A stretch of DNA of 64,000 nt from an uncultured Bacteroidales bacterium (lineage in GTDB: Bacteria; Bacteroidota; Bacteroidia; Bacteroidales; UBA932): positions 124,001 to 188,000 of the forward strand of contig CAMJHF010000001.1 in NCBI GenBank assembly GCA_946405435.1, written 5' to 3'. This document shows positions 54,024-61,224 of this stretch, one piece after another. The notes under the pieces were generated by a model that did no database searches, was not told the DNA's origin, and worked only from the letters and a program-made list of their open reading frames with translations. A program made the translations under genes and the position numbers. Numbering within the stretch: position 1 is the stretch's first letter; each line of letters opens with the position of its first letter.

Positions 54024-56020
54024 AATACTCCTATTTCCTTTATGATGTTGTCGAGGTGCATGTATTCTTTCAGCGTGAAGAGCACGAAGCGGATGTCTGC
54101 GCTGACGCATTTGTTGTAACCTTCGGTCCAGGAAACGTCGCCGGCCAGAGATTCTTTATTGCCGTCGAAGGCCAGGCCTATGAGGCGGCCATGTGCGTCC
54201 AGGACAGGAGATCCGGAATTGCCGCCGGTGATGTCGTTGTCGGTCAAGAAGTCCACCGGGATGGCGCCGGAGGCTTGCAGCAGGCTGCGCCAGTCGTCCT
54301 TCAAGGAGAAGTCATAGGTGTCGTTCTCCTTGGCCAGGATTTCCTTGCTGGAGGTTTGCCAGGGAAGTTTCCGGCAGTTTCGGCGGAAGCTGCCCACGGT
54401 GCCGTAAGTAATTCTCATGGTGGAATTTGCATCCGGGTACTGAAGCTCGCCGCGAGATTCGCGCCAACGGTAGAGTGCGCGTGTGAATTCGGATCCGGCG
54501 GCAGCCACGTTGCGGTCTCCCTGAAGGCGGTCCACTTCCTGGTTGAACCGGCCCATCTTGCTTTCGGTGAGCAGATGTACCAGCGGAGAATCGAGCCTCA
54601 GGCGCTCATCTGTCCAGACACTCTCCAGAAGGGCGTCCCAGTCGGTTCCGGCGGCGGTTGTGTGATGCTTGTAGACCTCGGTCTGGAACGGGCCCCACAT
54701 CGAAGGGTCGACATTTTCGTAGAAGGTGCGCAGGGCATAGGCCATCAGGTCCTTTTCTACACGGAGGTCGATGGTGCGGTAGTCCTTTGCGAGGTCACGC
54801 GGACTGGCTCCGCGGCCGTTGGCTATGCGAAGGGCGATGGTGCCGAGGCGTGAGCCCCTGACAAGCGTCTCCCGGAACCAGATAAGATTCTTTTCCGCAT
54901 CCGCGATTGCCGAATACTTGCCGTCAAGCTCCTGGATCAGGGCTTTGTCATCTTTCATTTTACGCTCCCTGGCACGAAGGTCTTTGAGCACCTTGAAACG
55001 CTTGCAGCATTGCTCCAGGCCCTCGTTGTTCTCCTGGATGTTGCTGAGCATGAAGAACTGGTCGGAGTACTTGAGGCGGACGTCGGGGTCGGCGTCCATC
55101 CAGCGTTTGATTATCGCCATCTGGTCTCCGCGCACTTTGTTGGTGATGGGGAGAGATGTCTCGAGCATGTACTGCAGCTTGGCCGCGCTGGTGTAGCGGT
55201 CGGTGCGGCCGGGGTAGCCGAGCACCATGGTGAAGTCTCCGGGCTTGTAGCCGTCGGTGCTGACCTGCAGCCACTTGCGGGGGACCATGGGGACGTTCTT
55301 CGGCCCGTGGGGCGCGGGGCTGCCGTCCGGAGCTCCGTACACACGGTAGATTGCGAAGTCGCATTTGTGCTGGGGCCATTCCCAATTGTCTATGTCTCCG
55401 CCGAATGCGGCAATGCTCACGGGAGGAGCCGCCACCAGCCGTACGTCCGTGTAGACCTTGTAGAAGGACAGATAGTAGCGGGAGCCCGCCCACATGGGAC
55501 TCAGTATGGCGAGGAGCCCGGTAACGTCCTCGTAACGCCTTTCGATCAGATATGAAATCCGGCGGCTGCCGACCGGCCTGCCGGCGTCATGCTCTTTCCG
55601 CTTAAGCTCCGCCACCTCGTCTGTGACGTCGATTACCCTCTCAAGCAGCTGTACGCTTTTGCCGGGGATGTAAATCTCTTCCGCCGTGCTACGGGCTGCG
55701 AATCCGTTTTCGAGCAGATTGCGCTCCGGAGTGCTGAGGCGGTGAAGGTCGGAGTAGGCGCAGTGGTGGTTGGTTATTAGAAGGCCCTGGCCGGAAACGA
55801 ATGAACCGGTGCAACCGAAGTCCAGGGACACTATGGCATCCTTGAGGGACACGGCGCCTGCGTCATATATGTCATTGCCGCTGAGTTTCAGGCCCTTGTC
55901 CTGCATCTTCTGCACCAGTGCCTTCGAGAGCGCGTTCACCATCCACATGCCTTCGTCGGCCCGGGCGGGCACGCAGGCCAGTGCAACCAGCAGTGCCGTC
56001 AGCAGTCTATTGATATTCAT
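54020..56020 (-). CDS. S46-family dipeptidyl peptidase, DPP7-like
   Basis: A 666-residue periplasmic dipeptidyl aminopeptidase of the chymotrypsin fold. The start MNINRLLTALLVALACVPARA is chosen for the signal peptide; an upstream ATG seven codons earlier is in frame. The catalytic His is in LITNHHCAYSD (about residue 89), and the nucleophile Ser in GGNSGSPVLDAHGRLIGLA (about residue 600). After it the S1-pocket segment reads FDGNKES; Gly at this place is typical of DPP7 (hydrophobic P1), whereas DPP11 has Arg. It feeds on peptides from proteolysis. It overlaps the upstream ferredoxin gene by 14 bases and the nuclease by 4. Confidence 0.9.
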   Translation of the reverse strand: MNINRLLTALLVALACVPARADEGMWMVNALSKALVQKMQDKGLKLSGNDIYDAGAVSLKDAIVSLDFGCTGSFVSGQGLLITNHHCAYSDLHRLSTPERNLLENGFAARSTAEEIYIPGKSVQLLERVIDVTDEVAELKRKEHDAGRPVGSRRISYLIERRYEDVTGLLAILSPMWAGSRYYLSFYKVYTDVRLVAAPPVSIAAFGGDIDNWEWPQHKCDFAIYRVYGAPDGSPAPHGPKNVPMVPRKWLQVSTDGYKPGDFTMVLGYPGRTDRYTSAAKLQYMLETSLPITNKVRGDQMAIIKRWMDADPDVRLKYSDQFFMLSNIQENNEGLEQCCKRFKVLKDLRARERKMKDDKALIQELDGKYSAIADAEKNLIWFRETLVRGSRLGTIALRIANGRGASPRDLAKDYRTIDLRVEKDLMAYALRTFYENVDPSMWGPFQTEVYKHHTTAAGTDWDALLESVWTDERLRLDSPLVHLLTESKMGRFNQEVDRLQGDRNVAAAGSEFTRALYRWRESRGELQYPDANSTMRITYGTVGSFRRNCRKLPWQTSSKEILAKENDTYDFSLKDDWRSLLQASGAIPVDFLTDNDITGGNSGSPVLDAHGRLIGLAFDGNKESLAGDVSWTEGYNKCVSADIRFVLFTLKEYMHLDNIIKEIGVL

Positions 56021-58028
56021 AGCAGGTTCCCTTCTTGTCAAACTTCATTTTGGCGGGCATTTCGCGCACGTCGTCCTTTGAGTATGTGATGGTCCAGGTT
56101 TCCATGTTCATCAGTTCCCATACGCGGTCCGCTGTCATGGGCTCGGCGAAGCGCACCTGGATGCTGGGCTCCAGATTCTTGTTGAGCCGCAGGTAGGTGC
56201 CGATCACGCCCTCCTCTTTGGACAGGTGGTTGCTCAGGAAGGGCAGGGCCCGCTTGATGATGGGCTTTTCGTAGTTGCGGTCCTGAATCTCGAAGATGTA
56301 CTGGGGCTTGCCCTCGTAAACTTCCGCACGCTTGCGCACCACGGTGGTGTCGCCGGAAGGGTATCGTCCATTGTACTCGGCCTCGAACGGGTCGAACATG
56401 CGCTCAAGGTATTCGGCAATTCCTATCTTGTCCTTGCCTTTTTCCAGACGCACGAAGGTGAAGTCTACCGGGGTCTCCTTGACTCCGCCGCCGTGTATGG
56501 GCATGGCCAGCACTTTTTTCTCCACTATCTCCTTGAACCAGGCCTCGTCCAGGTCTTCGGCGGGGTCGGAATAGACGCGGACGATAAGCGGGCAGTCGTA
56601 CTCGGATTCTATTCCGAAAATCTTGCGTCCCGAGAGGCGCATCTGCAGGCCGAGGTAGTTGAGGTCGGTCTTGTTGGGCATGTGCTCGGTGCGGATAGTC
56701 TGCACCTGAAGCTCCTTGTATTCAGTGGGTTCGGGGGAATTCACACGGAAGTGGGAGGGCTCGTAGACATCTTCCAGCAGCTTTTCTTCGCTGGTGACGG
56801 AAGGGTCGTAGGTGAGCACCACGGTGTGGGATTTGGCATAGGTCTTCACGCCGTGTACGCCCTTGACGTTCTCCATTTTGCCCTTGAAGGCCATGGAACT
56901 GCCGTAGCAGTGCACGCTGGTGAGATTCTCTATGCGCATGGTGCGCAGCTCCATTCCCTCTTCGATGCCCCATTTCTCATCTATCGTTGGCACCTCGAAG
57001 CGGCCGCCGAAGATAATGCCGAGGGCAGTCAGGACGACGGCGATGAAGGCGGGAATCAGCCGCCCTGCCTTGCTCCCCATCGGCTTGGTCACAACGCCGA
57101 AATTAAGAGCCTTGCGCGGGCAGGCAGAGATGCATTCGCCGCAAAGGGTGCAGTCCACGTCGGTCACTACTCCGCCGCTTCCGGGTATGTCGATATTGTA
57201 GGGGCAGTGCTTCTGGCAGCTGTAGCAGCGCATCGTGCAGCTGTCGTCGTCGTAGATGACGTGCAGCAGCTGGAGCTTGGGCTTGCGGTACAGGATTTCC
57301 AGCAGGTAGCCCATGACGCAGAAGGCGGCGAGCAGCATCCACCACTGAAGCGGCAGGCCCAGGGCTGAAAGGCCCCACCATACCAGGCCGAGCGCGAGCA
57401 GCGGCAACCAGAAGCGGAAGGTGTTAGCCGCCGCTCCCAGGGGGCAGATGTAACGGCAGAAAAAGCGTTTGATGAAGAAGCCGCCCAGAATCACCACGGC
57501 CAGTGCAACTATGCTCATCCATAACACTATCTCGCCCTTGAAGCCGGTGGCTACGGCGTAGTATGGGTCGAATTTGCGGCACAGCAGTTCGCTTGCCGTG
57601 GCGGTTGAATAAAATATCCAGAAAAGCAGGCCGTATTTAACTGCGCGAAGGATCTTGTCGGCGGCACTGCCGCTTTTGAGTTCCACTCCTCCCAGCCCTA
57701 TTGCCTTGCGAAGCTTCGTAAGCAGGTCTTCCACCGTGCCTATGGGGCAGAGATATGCGCAGAACAGTTTGCCGAAGAGGATGACTACCGCCGCCAGGAG
57801 TATGCCCATGAGGATTTGCGACGAACTCATGGAGCAGGGGAGCGAACCCCTTGTGACATAAGTCGTGAGGGCTTCCAGGCCGCCCAGCGGACACCAGGTC
57901 TCTGGATCGGCGGGGGAGAGTTTAGGGAAAACCTTTACGGCGAGTCCGCTGAGGAAGAATATCAGAGCGGCCAGCACTCCCCACTGGAGGATGTGCTTCG
58001 GCCAATTGGTACGAACGGTGCTTTTCAT
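56007..58028 (-). CDS. NapH-type membrane ferredoxin with an HMA-like domain
   Basis: A 673-residue membrane iron-sulfur protein. The start MKSTVRTNWPKHILQWG is chosen because a promoter box lies directly before it; a GTG two codons upstream overlaps the box. The N-terminal part has about six helices with CAYLCPIG and CRYICPLG, then CTMRCYSCQKHCPYNIDIPG and CTLCGECISACPRKALNFG (4Fe-4S sites). Residues ~365-430 look like a heavy-metal-associated fold (TSVHCYGSSMAFKGKMENVK, VHGVKTYAKSHTVVLTYDP) but with one Cys instead of CxxC. The last ~240 residues have no known match I can make. It heads the five-gene scavenging operon. Confidence 0.82.
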   Translation of the reverse strand: MKSTVRTNWPKHILQWGVLAALIFFLSGLAVKVFPKLSPADPETWCPLGGLEALTTYVTRGSLPCSMSSSQILMGILLAAVVILFGKLFCAYLCPIGTVEDLLTKLRKAIGLGGVELKSGSAADKILRAVKYGLLFWIFYSTATASELLCRKFDPYYAVATGFKGEIVLWMSIVALAVVILGGFFIKRFFCRYICPLGAAANTFRFWLPLLALGLVWWGLSALGLPLQWWMLLAAFCVMGYLLEILYRKPKLQLLHVIYDDDSCTMRCYSCQKHCPYNIDIPGSGGVVTDVDCTLCGECISACPRKALNFGVVTKPMGSKAGRLIPAFIAVVLTALGIIFGGRFEVPTIDEKWGIEEGMELRTMRIENLTSVHCYGSSMAFKGKMENVKGVHGVKTYAKSHTVVLTYDPSVTSEEKLLEDVYEPSHFRVNSPEPTEYKELQVQTIRTEHMPNKTDLNYLGLQMRLSGRKIFGIESEYDCPLIVRVYSDPAEDLDEAWFKEIVEKKVLAMPIHGGGVKETPVDFTFVRLEKGKDKIGIAEYLERMFDPFEAEYNGRYPSGDTTVVRKRAEVYEGKPQYIFEIQDRNYEKPIIKRALPFLSNHLSKEEGVIGTYLRLNKNLEPSIQVRFAEPMTADRVWELMNMETWTITYSKDDVREMPAKMKFDKKGTCYEYQ

Positions 58029-58033
58029 ATCCA

Positions 58034-58041
58034 CAAATATA
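58034..58041 (-). promoter_or_regulatory. TATATTTG box of the scavenging operon, leaderless arrangement
   Basis: On the minus strand TATATTTG ends five bases before the ATG at 58028. The transcript of the whole operon would start at or near the first codon. No TTTG element is found 19-20 bases upstream. Confidence 0.6.
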
Positions 58042-58071
58042 ACGAAAAAAAAACAAACCTTTTAATGGAGT

Positions 58072-58225
58072 CGTTATATGGCGGAAAATAAGTTGTGAGC
58101 TCCTCGTCCAGTGTCAGGCTTCCTGTGCCCGCCGGGATGCGGACTTCGAAAGGCAAGAAAAGAAGCTTCAGTGAGATTTCAAAGCCCCGGAGGGGGTCGA
58201 AGATCACGTTTCCGTTGGCGCCCTA
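58072..58225 (-). other. Possible gene remnant in the intergenic region
   Basis: On the minus strand a frame reads GANGNVIFDPLRGFEISLKL then LFLPFEVRIPAGTGSLTLDE and ELTTYFPPYNDSI, which has the look of real coding sequence but starts directly after an in-frame TAG and has no start codon with a promoter. I do not recognise the family. It may be a decayed gene end. Confidence 0.3.
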
Positions 58226-58244
58226 GGTGTTGTATAGCGTTTTC

Positions 58245-58324
58245 GGTAAAGCGCTGTCCTCCAGGCGCTTACCAATAGTTCCCAGGGGAAGAATCCCCCG
58301 GGAACTTCAGCAAGGTGTTGGTAA
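58245..58324. other. Candidate structured RNA with competing hairpins
   Basis: GGTAAAGCGC (58245-58254) can pair with GCGCTTACC (58265-58273). The same TTACCAA (58269-58275) can instead pair with TTGGTAA (58318-58324), enclosing a strong stem AGTTCCC/GGGAACT (58277-58283 and 58300-58306). The two folds are mutually exclusive, as in attenuators. It lies about 365 bases upstream of the transporter gene. No known riboswitch is recognised. Confidence 0.35.
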
Positions 58325-58455
58325 TCAGGGGATTATAAAAAACGCACCATTCCTGTTTGAAGGTCCCCGGAGCTTTTCGCAGCTTACCACGTCCCATGGC
58401 GCAGTTCTCCCATTAGGAGCAGGTGTGAGAACAACAGGCGAGCATCGCCATGAGT

Positions 58456-58490
58456 GTACAAGGTCGGATTTCAGCGGCATGACCTTGTAC
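58456..58490. repeat. Inverted repeat unit 1 (GTACAAGGTC arms)
   Basis: GTACAAGGTC (58456-58465) and GACCTTGTAC (58481-58490) are perfect 10-base arms with a 15-base loop. The same arm sequence recurs in the next unit, giving four copies of the 10-mer in 112 bases. Confidence 0.7.
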
Positions 58491-58528
58491 GCAAGATAAG
58501 CATTGGACAACATTGCAGGGCAGAAACG

Positions 58529-58567
58529 GCGTACAAGGTCGAAGGCGAAAAAATCGACCTTGTACGC
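58529..58567. repeat. Inverted repeat unit 2 (14-base arms)
   Basis: GCGTACAAGGTCGA (58529-58542) and TCGACCTTGTACGC (58554-58567) pair perfectly over 14 bases around an 11-base loop. There is no T-run after it, so it is not a simple terminator. It could be a protein binding site or a REP-like element, 121 bases before the transporter start. The rest of 58035-58688 holds no gene on the plus strand that I can support. Confidence 0.75.
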
Positions 58568-58688
58568 TGAGTGATTTGCACTACTAATAACAAATAGAAT
58601 CATTTGTTCAAATACAAAATTATGGCTAAATTTGCCGCCCGGAGAAGCCGGCTTCTCCAGGCAGAAAGTTATTTTTTTGATTATCAAT

Positions 58689-60143
58689 ATGTCAAACAGT
58701 AAGTTTTCCGTGAAGTATTGTGTGCTTCTGCCCATTGTGCTGATTGTCACCATTCTTCTTTGGGCCCTCCCTACCTCGGCTTTCGGTATCGCGGACCTTA
58801 CTCCCGTCCAGCAGCGCATGATAGCTATATTCGTATTCGCTGCACTCATGTGGATGTTTGAAATCATTCCCAACTGGACAACCTCGCTCATGGTCATCGT
58901 GGTAATGCTGCTCACGGTTTCCAACAAGGGCCTGGCATTCCTGTGCAAGCCCGAATTCGGCACCATGGTGGACTACAAGAGCATCATGGCCTCGTTCGCA
59001 GACCCTGTGGTGATGCTGTTCATGGGCGGCTTCGTGCTGGCCATCATAGCCTCCAAGTACGGCATGGATGCAGTGATTGCAAAAGGCCTTCTGGGACTGT
59101 TCGGCAAGAAGCCCAAGATGGTTCTTCTGGGTTTCCTCATCATAATCTCCATCTTCTCGATGTTCATGAGCAATACGGCCACCGCCGCCATGATGCTGGC
59201 ATTCCTGGCCCCCGTGCTCAAGGCTCTTCCAGACGATGAAACCGGCAAGGTCGGACTGGCCCTTTCCATCCCTGTGGCCGCCAACCTCGGAGGTATCGGA
59301 ACGCCTATCGGCACTCCTCCCAACGCCATTGCGATAGGCGCGTTGGAGAATGCCGGCTACCAGATAGGCTTCGCCACCTGGATGTCCCGCATGATTCCTT
59401 ACGTGATAGTGATGATCCTTATCGCGTGGGTACTCCTGCAGCTTTTCTTCCCTTTCAAGTCCGACAAGATCGAACTCAAGATAGAGGCCAAGTCGCACAA
59501 GTGGGGTTGGAAGGACTATGTGGCATGGATTACCTTCTTCGTGACCATACTCCTGTGGGTTACTGAATCCCTTACCGGAATCAACTCCAACATAGTGGCC
59601 CTCATACCTCTTGCCGTATACACCTGCACCGGAGTGTTCGGCAAGGAGGACATCAAGGATATCAACTGGAGCGTGCTCTGGCTGGTCGCCGGAGGTTTTG
59701 CACTCGGTACTGGTCTCAACAAGACCGGTCTCGCGGCCACCCTTATCAACGCCATACCGTTCAGCGCCATGAACGTTGTCGTGGTCATGATCATCGCTGG
59801 CCTCCTCTGCTACTTCCTCAGCAACTTCATCAGCAACTCCGCCACCGCAGCACTGCTGGTACCTATACTTATCGTGGTCGGCACTGCGATGGCCGATCCT
59901 ACTGCGGCCAACAATGCCCAGTTCTTGGCACTCGGCGGCATGAATGCAATGATTCCTTTCATCGCGGTCTGCGCATCCATCGCCATGCTGTTCCCGATTT
60001 CCACGCCTCCTAATGCCATAGCCTCCTCCACCGGACTTGTCAAGACGGCCCAGATGGCCAAGGTCGGCATCATCATCGGCGTAATCGGTTTCGTGCTGGG
60101 TTATTTCCTGCTTACCAAGATTTTCCCTTTCCCTTTGGCATAA
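58689..60143 (+). CDS. SLC13/DASS-family sodium-coupled anion transporter
   Basis: A 484-residue membrane transporter with about 11 hydrophobic segments. The start MSNSKFSVKYCVLLPIVLIV is chosen over an upstream in-frame ATG because the family begins here. The two SNT-type substrate and sodium motifs of the family are present: MSNTATAAMML (first half) and ISNSATAALLV (second half), together with GTPIGTPPNAIA and STPPNAIASS after each. Members import succinate, citrate or sulfate with sodium. The porin gene begins 1 base after its stop, suggesting joint uptake of one anion across both membranes. Confidence 0.88.
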   Translation: MSNSKFSVKYCVLLPIVLIVTILLWALPTSAFGIADLTPVQQRMIAIFVFAALMWMFEIIPNWTTSLMVIVVMLLTVSNKGLAFLCKPEFGTMVDYKSIMASFADPVVMLFMGGFVLAIIASKYGMDAVIAKGLLGLFGKKPKMVLLGFLIIISIFSMFMSNTATAAMMLAFLAPVLKALPDDETGKVGLALSIPVAANLGGIGTPIGTPPNAIAIGALENAGYQIGFATWMSRMIPYVIVMILIAWVLLQLFFPFKSDKIELKIEAKSHKWGWKDYVAWITFFVTILLWVTESLTGINSNIVALIPLAVYTCTGVFGKEDIKDINWSVLWLVAGGFALGTGLNKTGLAATLINAIPFSAMNVVVVMIIAGLLCYFLSNFISNSATAALLVPILIVVGTAMADPTAANNAQFLALGGMNAMIPFIAVCASIAMLFPISTPPNAIASSTGLVKTAQMAKVGIIIGVIGFVLGYFLLTKIFPFPLA

Positions 60144-60144
60144 T

Positions 60145-61179
60145 ATGAAAAAGTTATTTATAATTGCCGCGGCCCTTCTGGCCGGCGCCGTGGCTTTCGC
60201 ACAGGAGGAGACTCCTCAGTTCAGCTATAAAGAAGGCGGTTTCGCCAGCGTTCCCAAGGTGGGCGCATACATCATAGGATCCTACAAGTACAGCGACCTC
60301 GAAGGCGCCCACGGCGGCCCCGGCTTCAACGCCCGCCTGATCCGTGCCTACGTGGACGGAAGCATCTTCCACCAGTTCAACTACCGCGTGCAGCTGCAGT
60401 TCAACGGTGGCCCCCATGTCAAGGATTTCTATGTGGAGTGGGCCAAGTACAAGTTCTTCTCCGTCAAGATGGGCCAGTTCAAGCGGGCCTTCACCTTCGA
60501 GAATCCCATGAACCCCTGGGATGTGGGTGCCGGAGATTTCTCTTTCCTGGTGCAGAAGATGGCCGGAATGGGCGACCGCCTCGGCGAGGCCAACATGGGC
60601 GGACGCGACCAGGGCATCCAGATCCAGGGAGACTTCCTCCCCGTGGGCAAGGACAACCATAACCTCTTCCACTACCAGCTGGGCATCTGGAACGGCCAGG
60701 GCATCAACGTGGCGGATGCCGACCTTCGCAAAGACGTCATCGGAACCATACAGATCCAGCCTATAAAGGGTCTCAAACTGGGCGTGTTCGGATGGATGGG
60801 CAACTGGATCAACGCCGAGGGCACCAGCCTCAAGCGTGAAAGGGTGAGCGCAGGTCTGTCCTACGACCGTGACAACTGGACTCTCCGCGGCGAATATGCC
60901 ACTGCAATAGCAGGGGAGAAGGAGCAGAGCGGTCCCGCCGACGCTTTCTACATAACTGCAGGCGTACCCGTCACCGACTGGTTCAAGGTGTATCTCAAGT
61001 GGGACGAGTTCCGTTCTGCCGCCACAGCCGCCACTAGCCATGATATGTATTCTTGTATAGCCAATTTCCGCCTGCACAAGAATCTTAACTTCCAGCTTGA
61101 GTACCGCCGCCACAACAACCGGCTGCTGCCCAATCCAGGCTACAACGAAATCTGGCTGGAAACCTACATCCGCTGGTAA
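60145..61179 (+). CDS. Phosphate-selective-porin-like outer-membrane channel
   Basis: A 344-residue OprO/OprP-type porin with signal peptide MKKLFIIAAALLAGAVAFAQ. The barrel pattern is clear: ARLIRAYVDGSIFHQFNYRV, QLQFNGGPHVKDFYVEWAKY, FKRAFTFENPMNPWDV, FQLEYRRHNN, ending in an aromatic residue (YNEIWLETYIRW). It starts one base after the SLC13 transporter stop, so the two form an operon for anion uptake. The specificity (phosphate, succinate or sulfate) cannot be decided from sequence. Confidence 0.85.
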   Translation: MKKLFIIAAALLAGAVAFAQEETPQFSYKEGGFASVPKVGAYIIGSYKYSDLEGAHGGPGFNARLIRAYVDGSIFHQFNYRVQLQFNGGPHVKDFYVEWAKYKFFSVKMGQFKRAFTFENPMNPWDVGAGDFSFLVQKMAGMGDRLGEANMGGRDQGIQIQGDFLPVGKDNHNLFHYQLGIWNGQGINVADADLRKDVIGTIQIQPIKGLKLGVFGWMGNWINAEGTSLKRERVSAGLSYDRDNWTLRGEYATAIAGEKEQSGPADAFYITAGVPVTDWFKVYLKWDEFRSAATAATSHDMYSCIANFRLHKNLNFQLEYRRHNNRLLPNPGYNEIWLETYIRW

Positions 61180-61210
61180 TTTTACGGGTCATACTTTCAA
61201 ATATATTCAG

Positions 61211-61218
61211 TATATTTG
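61211..61218 (+). promoter_or_regulatory. TATATTTG box, leaderless arrangement
   Basis: The box ends six bases before ATG 61225 of the nuclease gene. A TTG at 61216, in the same frame, lies inside the box and is not the start. No well-placed TTTG is seen upstream. Confidence 0.6.
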
Positions 61219-61224
61219 TATGGT

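Noticed and set aside
58034..58034. GTG start of the membrane ferredoxin gene
   Set aside because: It overlaps the TATATTTG promoter box; the ATG two codons later lies just past the expected transcription start.
58456..58567. Mini CRISPR array in the transporter upstream region
   Set aside because: The arms are inverted, not direct, with unequal spacing, and only two units exist.
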